Positions 26,901 to 41,900 of a DNA stretch of 64,000 nucleotides are shown piece by piece. Made by a program: the position numbers and the translations under genes. The notes beneath the pieces are model-generated. The model saw only the letters and a list, made by a program, of their open reading frames with translations. It was not told where the DNA came from and did not search any database. How positions within the stretch are numbered: the first letter of the stretch is position 1; the number at the start of each line of letters is the position of its first letter. Source of the DNA: Megalonaias nervosa (lineage: Eukaryota; Mollusca; Bivalvia; Unionida; Unionidae); NCBI GenBank assembly GCA_016617855.1, contig JAECUM010000802.1:1-64000 (forward strand), given 5' to 3'.

Positions 26901-29900
26901 TACCTTTAGCCCAGGTGCAAGCCAACCATAAAGTTTGGTCCAGGTCTGTGATGAAAGACTTGTTATTGTGCAATAACCATTGTTCTACTTTCAGTCACGG
27001 TGTATATGAAGCTTTAAATAATGACCATAACATATATTGAGTTTCACAGCAATCCACAGGATGAGTCCCAACATTATTTCCAGAAATTTAAGATAAGACT
27101 ATTTTTTTATCCTTTAACTTCTGAATGTTGAAACTATCTGTGACATTTGTCACTAATTAAAAGATTTTAAAATAAGCTGCTGTGAAGGGCATAACTGGAT
27201 GTCAGATTGGCACAATTTTCATTTAGGACCAACAAGACGTCATTTAGGACCAAAAACACATTACAGAAAGTCTTCAGGTTGAAACTCCATAAAAAGATGC
27301 TGCCAGGATTTGATCTGAAAGGGGCATCTCCCCCTTGTCACCAAATTAACGAGGGAGTAAAAGCAAAGATAGACAGGAATGGCTGTATTTGAACATTTAC
27401 CTAACAATTAAATATGTGTCTCTCCTTCTTCCTGCTTATCAGGGCTCTATTTAAATAAAAGTCCTCAAAAGATGTCCCATATAACCGTATAAGAATTAAT
27501 TTGTTTCTGAGCTTAATCAGTTCCTTATCTGTGAATGCATATTGATCTGTCCTAATCACCAACTTTCCCAGTCTATTGCCTCAAGGGGCATATGCACTGC
27601 TAGCACAGCCAGCTTGTTCTTTATGTTTTTTAAATAGTTTTCTCATTGGTATTGTCTCTAGAATTTTTGACAAGCATAAACTCTGCCAAAGTTTCACTTT
27701 CTTGAATCAGTGTTTCGCTCACTACTACCCCAAATTTCTTATCTGTTCCATAATACTGTATTAATGTTTGAAATCCATCAATGCCATACTCTGCTTGGTC
27801 AGACATAAGTATTCTGATCAAATAAATAAACATAACCTCGCTGTTAATTTTAGGTTTTCTTTCAATTTATACTATCCTTCAAGAGCCATACATTTTGTAG
27901 CACAAGATCCCTAAGTGCTATATTGTCTGAGAAAAGAAATGAAATTTGCACTCTTTAAAAAATGCCTGTATTTTAATTAGGCTTTGTGTCCTCAATTTCC
28001 ACATTTAATTTCAAAATTCTGGTGAATAGCGGGTTGAATGGCATGTCATTTGCTTTTGTCTATCTAGCATTTGCATTGGACTCAATATAATTTTAAAGCT
28101 CAAAATAAGTCATTGGTATTTCGAGAAACACTTTCCCAGCTCCAATAAAATGATATACTTCAAAACTTTCCAAGTCATTATCATCATCACTATCATCAGC
28201 CAGTATTTGCCAAAAAGAATTGTCATCTAAAGATGAACAATGTTGGGGATCTAGCATTTCAGGCTTTTTAGGTAATCTGTAATTTAAACATGCCTTTATA
28301 ATTCCAATTATTATGAATGAAATGGATTTTCTGCAATATGATTGGATATTAATGGTCACTGGACATTAATGGTCATGCGGTATTAGTGAAAAGTTTTTAC
28401 ACATCAGCGAATTCTGGGACTACTTTCAGTTTTTAGTACTGTTTGCAATGTGAACAAACATTGACGACAAACCATTGTGAAACAGTTTATTCATCTTTTA
28501 AATGTGTAATTCAGCAAATAAATATAATTATGCCCATTTTATTCCTTTTCCAATATTCTTTCATTGAACTTCATTGTTTACTATATAATTTGGCATTCAT
28601 CTACAATGTAGTCAAGCAGTATGTCTAATTATGATGATTTTTCAGCTGATTTTGAACAATTAGATGACAAGGAGCTAAAAGAAATACTAGCAACCCTTGA
28701 GGAATAATTAGATGGATTTGATGATATTATGATGAATATTAAAACCACTGTAAATGAAACAGAACAACAGCAAAAAACAAAATCCTTTAAGCAGCACCCC
28801 ATGACCTCCATCACCCAAGCCATACACAATAACAATAATAACAATAATAACAGCATGGGAACTGAGCCGGTGAAATCTGAGACTACTGAGGGAAATACAA
28901 GATTCAAGAAATTATCTGAAGAGGAATTAAAGATATTGAAATAAATCAATACTCAGAGGCCACTAACCACAAAATGAAGCACTGGCTTTTTCAATGACAA
29001 GTTGTTTTTGTTTCGTTTATTTTTAAAAATGTGTGTGTGTGAATGCGTGTGTGTGATGGTGTGAATCTGACCACTTTCTCAAATATAAAAATACACATTT
29101 ATGAAACCATTGTTCAATGATTGAGTTAAGTTTTTAAACGGTAAAACTGCAAGATAATTAATGAGATTATTTTCATGAAATATCTTTGATGGATAGATCT
29201 TGAACATCTAACATAATGCATACTTTATTGATATGACATCCATAAAGCTGATTTCTAAGTTAAATTGTATTCAGATGTGCATTCATTTTAAATGAAATAG
29301 AAATTACATTACTTTTTGGTTGCTACTTTTCTTCTCAAGAAATAAATCTTCTGTATAAATTTGAAAAACTTGAAGAGCTGACAGATACAATCCTTAATTT
29401 TTCCATATTACATACATACATACATACATACAGGAAAACCCAACAATTTATATAAAAATTAAGTACAAAGTGTAGGAAATGTCTTCTTGATGTGTATTTC
29501 AAAATGATCTTGCAAAGTGTAAGAACTTTATGGCTATGAATATTTTTCTATTTACCTAAAGTTTGGTGCATTTAAATTATTGGACACAAACTGGACTTCA
29601 ACACAATCATACCAGATGAGCCAATTAAAAAGGATCTATTCTGAGCCCCAACCCAATTAAGTTTCTATGCTGTGGCCCAACCCAAATTCTTATCATCCAG
29701 GGTCACAAAAATGCCAGCTGTTCATGTGCAAGAATATCAAAAGAATTCCTTGAAAAACATTTGTGTGCAACCATAAACAGATATTTGAAGGATATTAAAA
29801 AAGAAATCAACATTGTCAAAGACAAAGAATTCAAAAATGCTAATTCAATGTTAAATGCAGAACTGAATTTTTAATCTAAAATCAGATATTTCAAGACCAA

Positions 29901-32900
29901 CCCAACACTATCAAGTAATTTCGCTGGAAGAATTAGGAAAAATCAATGCATATCTTCAAAAATGTGACCCTGCTGCCCTTCAATTCAAAATCTGGTATAT
30001 GCTGGCTATTCATTTTGTGACCAGAGGTGTATAATTTCACCATCAACTAACCCCAACTTCCTTAAAGTTTGAAAATTATGAATCTGGCATGGAGTACATC
30101 ACTCAAACTCACTGAACAGTCAAAAAAAATCCATAAGGTGGTGTTCATGAGAAACTTGAAGAAACATCAGACAAAAGAATGTATGCAACTGGCATAACCA
30201 CTTGTCCAGTGAAATCTGTTAAAGTTCTTCTATAGAAATAGGACAAAGCAGCAAAGACCTTATTTACACAATGCAGTAAAGAAGCACTAAGATCTCAAGA
30301 ATCTGCTTACAAAAGGTATGTATGTGAACTGGTGAAACCAAAACAGCTCACCTCATTCATGCCAGACATCTGCAAATATGCAGGATTGCAACAGTATACT
30401 GGTCACTCACTCCATGCAACAGCAATTCAAGTTAGATTTGCTAAAGAAATATTTTGTTTATGACAGACCACACACATACAGGTCTCTCAAAAGTCTTGGA
30501 CCTAGCACTGAACAAAAGCAGCTCATTAGTTCAGTTTTAGAAAATATGGCTACTGGTGGTCAAGCTCTGTATCTGTCCTGACCCCCCCCCTTTTCTCTTC
30601 AGATCAAAGTCAGCAACCCTTGATAAATTCTCCACTCAGATGTTCAAACACTCTAATCACAGGCCTTCCAGCACTCCAACACTCAACTGTGTATCCAAAC
30701 AAAATATATGGCTGGCTTTGCAAGTAACTCTACCTTTAGGCTTTAACAACTGCATATTTCACTTCACATTCGAAAACTGAAAGGGTCTTGTTAAATATTA
30801 ATGCTGTTGCAAATGATACAAAATGTTATTCCCGTATACAATTTATTTAATTACTACCATTATTTGGTAAGAGATAACATCATCTCATTCATTTTTCCAT
30901 GTTGTTCATTCATAAAATACATGATCATTTACGTTTTGCTTTGAAATTTCAGTTAGCATACTCGTTCTATCAGCTGTTATTATCTGAGGTCATGGTCATT
31001 TGACATAGCAGATGAAAAGAGACTAAAAATGAACAACAATGTTGTTCATTTTGTTTTTAAATAAAATGAAATGTGCAGAATCCATGGGTAGCCATTGCCT
31101 AACATGTAAAGTATGAAGTTTCTGAATAAATGTAACTGTGAGTTGTTAATCTGTTGTTATGATTCTGTACTGGATATGGATTGTGGGGCAATGTGAAGTG
31201 GCTGATAAAAGAAAAGTACGAGTTACCAAATTCAAATGCATTGTTGATGGAATATGTTGATTTGATGATAGAAAGAATGAAAATTGGAATTACAAAGATT
31301 AAATGATCATGGCTGGGTATTTATGGATGGGTAGATTTATTTTATCTAATGACTTTGTGATTGCTGAGGTAAAATATACAAATCAATGAATACCCATCCA
31401 GGATCATTTATTCCTCTAATTAAACTTCCTTCATGAATGCAAGGTCAAAACTATGACCAAATGCTTACTCCATGGCCCAATGCACCAATCAAATTTAGTT
31501 TAATATATATTTCATGTCAAGCAGAATCACCTGTGTAAACAGATGTCAACCTAAATAGACTTACATCGCAATAAGTACTACAAGACCTCTACTGGTGGCA
31601 TGACTCGTGTTGCGGCAAGCACTTAAAGGGTTTATAGCTAAATAAAAAATGTTTGCAGCATACGGTACATTTTCAAATGCATGACGTTAAATTAATTTTT
31701 ACTTCTAGGAGAAATAGTAATAACAAGCCACTGTGGTACCATGTTTGTTTAGGATCAACTAGATATCATTAAATGTGTTTTAGTGACACCCCATGTCAAT
31801 TTGACCATCCATTAGGAAGGAGTAGTGACAACATGATTTTCAAAGTGGTTACTGTAGTACCCATGATGGATGTCTGCGCAGCACCATTTTCATTTAGGAC
31901 CAACTTAACCATGGGATGAACATATGTTTAAAATTTCATGGCAATCCTCCAGGTAGTTTAGAAGCAGTGGTAACAAACTTGCGCTAATGAATGGACAGAT
32001 AATGGATAATAAACCATCCCACAGACCCTCCTGGTTTTATGATCAGTAGAGTTAAAAACTGCTTAACATGTTGTGTTCACAATAATATCTTACAATGCAT
32101 TCACTTGTGGGATAAAAGGGAAATAATTCTTAACAGAAATAGAAAGAGCAAAGCAATTGATCAAAATGCGTATTTTCTGAAGATGGCCATAGCATATACA
32201 AGGTTTCATGGCTGTCCACTGAAAACCATGAGACTAGTTGCATTCAAAATATTCTGTCATACACTACATTCAGCTGTCAGCAAAAGAAAATGCAAAACAA
32301 ACAAAAAATAAAAAAGTAAAGTGATGTGTTGATATACGCATCTTCTGAAAATGACCATAACATGTACCATGGTTGTGTATAATATGCTTTACTTTGGAAT
32401 GGGGATGGTCTTTTTATTTGCAAATTTCATTTAAGTATGGCAAAAAAAATATACTGAGCAAATGAAAAAGCGTAAAAGAAAGAGAAAGATAGTAAATAAC
32501 TTTTGATATGAGTTCATCATCATCCATTTTAATGTCGATATTGATTGGTATTGTAGGAAATGCCTGGAATACATCCTTCAAGAGGGGAATTTTAACATCT
32601 TGGCTACAGGAGTGACACAAAACATCTGAAATTAAAAATGACATTTAAGTGCACACCCAAGACAACACTCCTCCAAATTAGGCAAATTAAATAGCTTTCC
32701 TTACAAAACTGTTACAAAATAGCTGAATCTGATACTATGTTGGAATAATTTTAAATGAAACTTGTTAACATGACACCATTTAAAATGATTATTTCCAGGA
32801 AATTTTGAGAAAATACAGACACTTAAAGGTCTAATTGCCTTTAAAAGGATTACATATAGAACACGGAAGTTTGATTTAAATAAGGAACAAAAGCCAAATC

Positions 32901-35900
32901 TAAGGCTATGCACCATCTATTTCAACAAATTTTCTACATACTGTAAAGGGGTTGGGGTCATGGCACATTAAGTGTCCATCAAATTGTTATAAATTAATCA
33001 GAAGGGCTATCATTATTACATCATATGGTGACTGCTTCATAAAGTTTTCTTCACATGGCATTGTATATAGGATGCTTCACAAACTGATTTCATACTTTTT
33101 ATATTACACATGGAAAATCAAGTCATAACAACATGCAAGGCATCCCATTATACAGTAGATTCCGGTCAATTTGGCCATCTTTTAATCAGGACAGCCATTT
33201 ATTTGGGACAAATCTTAAAGGACAAAATACATGTATACCTTTCAAACTCATCCCCATAAATGGAGCAGCTGCTTAATTGGGCCAAAGTGTTTGAGTCCTA
33301 CTGAGTCCATTTAACAGGAATCCACTGTATATGTAACTTGTCATAACAATGAACATCAAAGCAGTTTAAAAAGCATAAGTTTTCTATGGAAAATTCTACC
33401 TCATCTGTAGTTATTTGGACATTTATGTTGGGATGAAAAGTCAGAGTGCATTCCTAATGGAAAACATGGGATTCCCTCAAACCATACTGTAGCTGCACAG
33501 GGTAATCACTCTGAAAAGGGACTGGCAACATTATGCAACATTGTATTGAACCCTAACTCCCTGATATCACTAAGGTCAAGATTTATAAAAATTAAAATGT
33601 AATTTGTCACTTTAAAGAGCCAAAATATGAGCCAATTATCCAGTATTCACAGTCTTCTCTTCCATGCAAAATAAACTAATCACATCTGTGTTCAAAGAAA
33701 ACATTTTTAAGACACAGGTTCAGGGTAAGTATCTTAAAAAAAAAATAAAAAAATAAAAACAATTGTTTGTAGTAAAATATGTTACTTTGAAAATACTTTC
33801 CCAATCACAATACCTTAGGAGAACTACCACTACCTTGCAAATCCAGCCCTCCCAGATACTGCTTTTAGCTCAAAGGAGCTAAACATTGTCTGCCGACCCA
33901 TTGGCGGTCAGGCAGAGTGATCTCTCCTTACATATAAGACTTGGCAGCAAGGTGTTGTTGTTGTTGTTGTAGGGTTTTAATGCCATTTTTCTGCACAAGA
34001 TAGACTATACATGGTGGCCAGTGTCAAAGGAATGATAGAACCATCTTGGTGCTATATCCGCAAGGTATTTGATTGGTGGAGCTCTCATAGGACAGCTTTC
34101 AGAGGTTCTTGTCCTACAAGTGACCCTTGGGTCCTTTTATTGAATCCCCATACTATCCCTGTATCGATGCTATGGTTGTGGGGGGGAGGGAAACATGTCT
34201 CCTTCATGGCTTGTTAGCATACTCATCCATCTGGACGTTAAGCAGAGTAGTAGAGGACCGAAGTCATGTTCTTAGCTTGAGATTGACTCCATGTATGCCT
34301 CAGATGTTCTGCGTGGAGTTTTAAGACAAGGTATGTTAAGTTGGTTTGAAGATAACCCGGAAAATAAAAGTCTCACAGCAAATTACATTAACGATATTAT
34401 GCACTAAATCTGAAGTGTAAAGAAAGACCATCCTATCCATGCATACGGAGTGTGGCTGTTATCCCCAACTTGGCAAGATCACTGTCTATGCTGGGGTACC
34501 GAATGATTAGCTGGTGGGAGTGTTAACATAGAACCAGTGACAAACTGATGATAAAGGTGGGCCAGAAAGTCCACAACTCAGCAAAGACTGTGAACGTAAC
34601 TAAGTCAGAACTGTCCATTTATTGTAAGATCAACAGATTCTGGAGCACTGGTGTATGTTGATGATGGAGCTAGAAGAGGACATAGCTCTGGGAGTGGAAC
34701 ACATCCTCAATGGAGGTCAGAAGGCAGAAACTTCCTGTGCCCTTGTGTAGGATAGAATCGATGATACTGGTAGAATGATCAACATCATCTGGTTGTGTGG
34801 TTTGGGCTACAGTCCATGTGACACATTAAAACTTACCTGGTAAAGAGTGATGCGGTCTATCGCTCATTAAGCACGTAGAATGCCTTGAATTAGAAACCAT
34901 GACTTCAAGAAAGTCGCTGAGTAAAAGGGTTCTTCTTGCGGCAGAATGTAGAGAAATAGCGAGGCAACATCTATTGAGGCATGAGGATCTAATCGTAGTA
35001 TCATCCTGAACAAGTGTTATGAGGTGGTACGAGTGAGACTGGTCCCTGCACATGTCTGTAAAAATCATGTTCGACATACTGCAAACTCGGGCTGTTATTG
35101 ATTGAGCCCGTAATATTGATGACTGCTCTTCGTGATCCCTAGTACATGGCCTAGGCTGGTTGTAATGGAAATAGGCCATCAGAGTGAGGAAGAGGTGATT
35201 AGGATCATCAGCTGGGACGGGTTATGGTATATTTGATCCATGTAACCTGTCCGTATGTCTGCTGAATGAGAGGGAACTTGGTGTTTGTTAGCTCTGTCCC
35301 ATTCTGTAGGAGGAATCATGTCGGACCCCAAGGATGAAAGATAAGGGGGAGTTCCAAAAAAGATGAGGCCTGTGCTGCTGACTTGGGTGCTGGAGCTGCT
35401 TCTGAGCATGTCAATGTCCAGCGCTTCGTGGTTAAAGGGTAAGCTGAATTATCTCCCTTGCTCCCACAAAGGTTCACACTGCAGATGAAATCAGCATGCA
35501 GACTACTGATGCCTTTGGTCTGAGCTGTATGTTGTTTGTGCTTTGCCCATAGTTCTAATCTTAAAACAAAATAAAGCAAAATGGATAAAGTAGCCCTGGA
35601 CCTATTATAGAATGCAATGTCCGTGCTGAGCTAATTCATTAAGAGGGTGACCCAGAAATTAATGTCTAATAAGGTAAGGAAGCATACAGGTAAACCATAA
35701 TGTTGTTATTGTTATAGGGTTTAACGCCATTTTTTCAGCACAAGATAGGCTATACATGGCGGCCAGTATTAATGGTGGAGGAAGAACCCAGGAAAACCCT
35801 GGAAAGAACCACCGACACACGAGAAGCTATCAGCAAGCTTTCTCACATACCCACATTGGCTGAGCCCGAGACTCGAACCCACGCAGACAGAGGTGAGATG

Positions 35901-38900
35901 GCAGTGATCCGTACTGGTGAGTGCTTTAGACCACTCGGCCACACAGGGCCCCTAAACTATAATGACAACATCATCTGTTTACAAACCTGTGTGCCTGCAC
36001 ATGTTATGTTGCATACAGTGTGACAATACCACCTGTTTGTGGGTGCAGAGCTATACAAATAATGGTTACCTGGAAAAATTGCTAGCAGACAATTTCAACA
36101 ACCATGCTTACCTGCAGGGAGGTCAAGGATGGCCTATACAGGTAGAATCATTGAAGCAGGGTGTTCCAAGGCTAAAAATAGCATGATAAAAGAACTCACC
36201 TTGATATACAAAAAGAATGGAATTATACATATATAAGGGGTTCTTTAGAGCATAAAGACATGCACACATGTAAATAATGTAGCCTGTATCTAACTATGAA
36301 GACATGGGCTACATGTGCGCACAACTAAGTATTCGATCAACATGATATAAAGTTATGCAGATAAACATGACTCAAGGGTCGCCTATATAAACATGCATGT
36401 GCAGGAGGTGACTGAATGAACCATGTATAGAGCGCTGAACTGTACCTGTCCGACTAGAACGGTATAAATACAGAATGTATCAGTATCTACATTATGCACA
36501 AACAACCTTCACAAAGAATGGAACAAAGGCACCGTTATCAAGATATACCCGGTAGGTGTGCCAAAATCCATTATGAGGCAATACTTGTTGGGAAAAAAGG
36601 TCCAGAGACTGCCCATACAAGTCATTACACTAAAATGGCACCCAGACGCTATGAAAGCCTTGGATAAAAAACTCACTAATATGTACCTGTTAGTAAGGAA
36701 ATTACACATATATAGGAGTTATATGAACACCAGAGACTTGTATGTAAAATTAAGTAAAGCGCAAATGGACTGTGAAATTGCTTTGGCAACATGTGCAAGT
36801 ATCCAATGTGTGATGACGACAAAGTGTGACTAATTTGTAAAGGCAGAACTTTGTCATGAGAGAAAGAGAGAAAAAGTTGGAAATATACTTTCCTTAGAAG
36901 TTAAAATACTCCTCCAACTCGAAGTGACATATCTTCCACATAGCTTTGGCTTTGTGAGGTCTCTCGTGACGAGAGCATGCTTCTTGGCATGAGCGGAAAT
37001 AATAACTAACATATCCTTATGCCTTGCCGCCAAGTCTTATATGTAAGGGGAGATCACTCTGCCCGACCGCCAATGGATAGGCAGACAACTTTTAGCTCCC
37101 TTGAGCAAAAAGTTTTATCTGGGAGGGCTGGATTTGTGAAGTACTGGTAGTTCTCCTAAGGTATTGTGATTGGGTAATGTATTCAAAGAAGAGATTGCTG
37201 GACTCCAATTCCACTTTCCCCAAATGTGCACATGTCCATTCCTGTTATTTTATTCTGTATTCAGGGACTGGAGTAACAGCTGCTTCATTGTTTAAACATC
37301 TGCATGAACACATAAAAAAATCTTCAGATGATTTTAAACTGAAGTACTAAAAGGTCAGAGAGCTATGATTCATGTTTTCTTTGCCTTCTGTATTGCAATC
37401 ATGAATAATTTCATCTTCTGAAAGCAACAGCTTAGAGTTTTGTAGTGTCACAGCACACAGGAACATGTACACAGCAAACAAACCATGAGTACTGCCACTG
37501 AAAATTCAGCAAAATAAATCTGACTTGCTATCTGCAACAAACTGTATAAATACAACTGGGAAAGAAAATGTTCCAATTTTTTTATGAGATACAGAGATAA
37601 AATTTCTGTAATAAAATGTATAAAACCATCTACGCAATTTCAATATCCTGCTTACCTGAAAATATTCATATTCTTGTATAACGTTAAGAAATGGGTATTT
37701 ATAAACTATTCTCAATGACACTTCCAATGAAAACACTTATGTCACTCAAAATATACCTTTACCTTTTTTAAACTGTACTGCAAGACAATTTTTTATTGGC
37801 GGTAGAGCCTGCAAAAATAAAGAAATGAAAGTAATTTTCAGTGACCAGAATCATTCAGCAATGTACCAGAAAATGCTAGTATAGTTTTAACAACATCAAC
37901 TGGAAAGAACTGATTGCATGGCGAAAATAAAATAAGAATTTTTTTCTTATACAAGTGCAGTGCAGATTTTAACATATACTAGTCAACAGTATAAATTTCC
38001 AAGCAGTATTGTTTATGCTGAGCGGTTGAAAATTGGAAGCTAAGAGGAAGGAAGATATGGATAGCTGATTAAGGTGGGAGCCACACTGAGAACTGTTGCG
38101 GAAGGAAGATATGGATAGCTGATCAAGGTGGGAGCCACACTGAGAACTGTTGAGGTATACAGGAGAAAAAGGTTGGTTTTTATTTTAAATTGACCTTACT
38201 CGAGATGATAGATTGCTCCACCAACCAAATCACGCGACATGAAGCCCTGCTAACCTCCGACAAACATGCAGTATTTGGCAAAGAAATATGTTTCAGCTTA
38301 AGTGATATGTTTATTGAAAATGATTTGTATTATTCTCAAAAATTTAAATTTCAAAGTTACATAAATTATACTGCAGTAGACAATATTTAAATTTGTAGTT
38401 CAAGTTCATATAGTAATAATCTTAGGTTTTTCCAGTAAATAATAAAATTAAAAGTTTAAAACTGCTCGAGAACTTTTTCATGTACAAGGAAATTCGCTCC
38501 AAAAGATGCAAATGTATTCAGTATATAACCTTATCCTTATTAATTTTATCTGGCTTATGTTCATGCTGCCCTGGAAGTAAATTAAAAATTAATAACAAAA
38601 TCGTAAATATTTACTGTTTAGAATTATACTGTTGTACATAATAATTTTTAAGTTCTACTATGTTCGTCAGATGGAATTTTGACCAATGTCTGTTGATGTA
38701 AGCATGTAAATGCATGCTTAATATATCGGTAGATAATTATCTGAAACCACTGTTTTTGTATTTCTTCATTATTACATTTTTTATCCCCATCCCTCCTTCA
38801 GTCCAATGAGAAGGTAAAGAGTCACTCAACTGTCATTGATTTTAGGACAAACCAACATTAAAGTGTAAATTTTCAAACTTTAAAATACATGCAGTTTGGG

Positions 38901-41900
38901 GTTCAGTACTTCCTATACAAGAAAAAATAATATACATCAAAGCTTGAAAATTGGAGTTCTGCACCCATATTCTTGGCACGTTTATTTTTAAATATAGTTT
39001 TAAATTTTAAATTCTTTGTTTTCCTTCAAGCCATCAACGGGACATGCTTTTCTACATAATTTTATGCAAACAAACATGTTGTAATTGCTATTAATTGTTT
39101 CCATATTCAACTGATCATACACAGGACCAAAAAATAGTCTTTATCCATCAAAATTTTGTCTATGTTTCAGCAAAAGGAATAAATCTAATCCCTCCATTTA
39201 GACAATTTGGATATGGACAGTTGGAATTACAAGGCTCCCACTGCCTTCGTTTCACCCTTATTGATTGAGAAATCAACAAATCATTTCAAAAATTGTAATT
39301 ACTTATCATAATCAATTCATTATTGCCACAAGCAGCTTGTCAGAGGAAAATGGCAGACATAAGCAATGCCTGGAGGTGTGTCTAATTTACGCTCGCTCAT
39401 TGGTCAATTGATCAGCATGACTGACAAGTGGTGATAGGTCAATTGTGCATTGTGACTTCAAATTCCTGCTCAAAATATCAGCATATATGAAAGAACTTTT
39501 ACTCACGCTATATCAAAAACTTGGCAGACCTAATGAGGACTGTTTTTGCTTGAGAGCTGATCTTTTCAGAAGTGAAAGGCATCTCTAAAATGTTGATGTT
39601 TAGAGGCTGTTCCAGCAGGTCCCGCTGATGGTAGTGAAGTTGGGCAACAGGTTGGCCCTGACCATATACACTGACATCAGTACATGCCATTATTTCCACT
39701 TGGGGCTTCTCCAGCGGGATTCCCATGGTCAGCCAACCTGGGTTGCACCACTGACACAGGAATGATCGAAATTAGGGTGTGATCATGACTGTTTGATTAA
39801 GGGGACTTGAAAAGGAGCACCACTGTGCTCGCAATGTCTGCATAAAAAAGACTGCTGAGTGGGATCAAGTCCACTGCTACATTGAATAAGCTAAGGAGTT
39901 GCAAAACCTCACTCGCTGAAATCCAAGTCCTGTTGGAAATGAACTCGAACAGTTCAACAATTCTGATCACACAAACACCAGATAGTTGCACCAGATTCTG
40001 GTTGGTTAAGAATTCCATATCCAGATGGACAAAATTCTATGATGGATGGAGGTATGACTCTTCCCAGTTCACTAGAAAGCCTGGATGATTTAAAAGAGAG
40101 AGGAGACAGTTCCTGCCTTTGGGTAGGATAGAACTTGTTTCTGGAGGATGTCATCCTGGTATGCTGCTATCAATGTAGACGATGTCAATCAGAACAGGGT
40201 GAAGACGTAATCCATAATCTCAGTAAAGCCCATGGGATGATGTTGAGACCAATCTCAAATCTGAACTGATAAACTGTGTCACAGTGAGCAAAATGGAGAA
40301 AATGTTCATGACATGGGGTGGATAGGGAAAAATATGCATCAGTCAGATAGAGACAGACGGCATACTCGTCCCACTGAATGGAGAGGCAGATTGAACTCAC
40401 TATCTCCATTTTGAATTTTGGAGGCACAATGAATTGGTTGAGGCGACCCTGGTCAATGATGGGTCTGAACTTGCTGTTTGCTTTCCCCCAAAAAAACAGC
40501 CTTGAATAAAAATCCAGGTGATTGCAAAAGGAAGGTATGTGCATTGGCCTAGGAGGAAGGATGTTAAGCGGCCTCAGGAGAGGGGATCTTCTGTTACACC
40601 AATATTGATCCCTCATACATCCTAACTTATAGGCCTGGAGGCCATGCTCAGATAGGTGTGTGTGTGTGGGGGGGAACTTACATCCATTGGGTTGCCTAAA
40701 ATTAGGAAACACTCTTCTTGAGGCGTCTTCTTAAAAGGTCTCCCGTGCTGGACATTCAGTGATGGTTAGATGGCTGGTAATGGTGCTGTGGTATAAAAAG
40801 GTGGATCCAATTGATCTAGTATGTACCCTAGGCCCCCCAAAGGCCAAGCTCAGACATGTGGGGGGAACTTACACCCACTGGGCTGCCTAAAATTGGGGAA
40901 TAGTACCCAATAAGTCGGTGTCACGAACAACAAACTGCAGGTTGTCTTAATTGTATTTAATCCATCTTCCTTCCCTTCAATGCCAAATGGACTATTGCTT
41001 GGAGCATGCATATATGCATTTAGTAAACATTCTCTTAAATGACACAAGAAGAGAAAACAAAGCATAAATTAGTACTTCATAAAGTTACTAACTCGCTAAT
41101 TTAAAGTATTCCCCATTACTAGCGAAGAAAATAAAAAAAGTGTAGAGTTAAAAAATTATAGACTATGTGTTTAACTACACAAAAATGGAAAAAACAAAGC
41201 CTAAGTTAGTAATACAGCATATTAATAACTTGCTAAAACCAACTCTGTCACAAATGATGCAAGTGAAAAAGTCAAAGTTACGTTAACTCTTAATGACCTT
41301 GCAGAGATCAACCACAGCATGGTGTGATATGGTCTTAAAAGTACAAAGTCCCTAAAGGTGACAAAATCACTCAAATTTGGCAGAAATTGTAAAAAAGAAA
41401 GTATACAACCTGCAGCAGGATGACTAATCCACACAATAAATCCAAAAGGAATGTTGGATGATTCAATTGGAACACAAAATTGCCTTGGATTGTTGAAGGA
41501 TAAACTGAATGATGTTATCCAGAACAGCAGCAAAGCTAAAAGCTAGTTACACCTGGTGGTGCAAAGGGGAGGTAATATGCAGGAGTTATTGCCCTTTGTC
41601 TATTGAACTCGAGAAAGATGATTATTTTTTTTGGTCTTTAGTATACTTCCAAGAGCAGGCAGCAAAGCAAAGCTAAAAGGACTCATAAAGTTACACCACT
41701 ATTGTAAAAAAGAAAGTATAAGGCAGCAGGTATACAACCTGCAGCAGGATGACTAATCCACACAATAAATCCAAAAGGAATGTTGGATGATTCAATTGGA
41801 ACACAAAATTGGCTTGGATTGTTGAAGGATAAACTGAATGATGTTATCCAGAACAGCAGCAAAGCTAAAAGCTAGTTACACCTGGTGGTGCAAAGGGGAG

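Larger units (their letters stand above)
28291..31420 (+). mobile_element. Insertion carrying a Crypton/DUF3504-like tyrosine-recombinase remnant
   Basis: Plus-strand relics in order: an acidic N-terminus from 28621 ([20 protein letters not shown]), an Asn run at about 28828-28852, then [15 protein letters not shown] at 28899; [20 protein letters not shown] at about 29778; [20 protein letters not shown] at about 29920 and FVTRG; then [16 protein letters not shown] at about 30384. The order and motifs fit the DUF3504 domain of KIAA1958/QRICH1/ZMYM-type proteins, derived from Crypton tyrosine recombinases; the last block is the H-x-x-R region with Arg replaced by His. Several stops and frameshifts make it a pseudogene. 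Ends are set by the break in repeat D. Confidence 0.65.
33790..37190. mobile_element. DIRS-type element with about 165 bp inverted terminal repeats (3.4 kb)
   Basis: 33790-33952 and 37021-37190 are inverted copies at high identity (blocks include CCAAGTCTTATATGTAAGG, ATCTGGGAGGGCTGGATTTG and GTTCTCCTAAGGTATTGTGA). The same terminal sequence occurs next to a DIRS reverse transcriptase at 41972-42080, which supports the class. The interior has two SINE-B insertions and no intact frame; I find no RT or recombinase motif. It may be a non-autonomous derivative. It fills much of GDPD1 intron 4. Confidence 0.7.

Noticed and set aside
28629..28949. Minus frame of 106 codons with Leu and Ser runs
   Set aside because: Antisense shadow of the Asn-rich plus-strand relic of the Crypton-like element.
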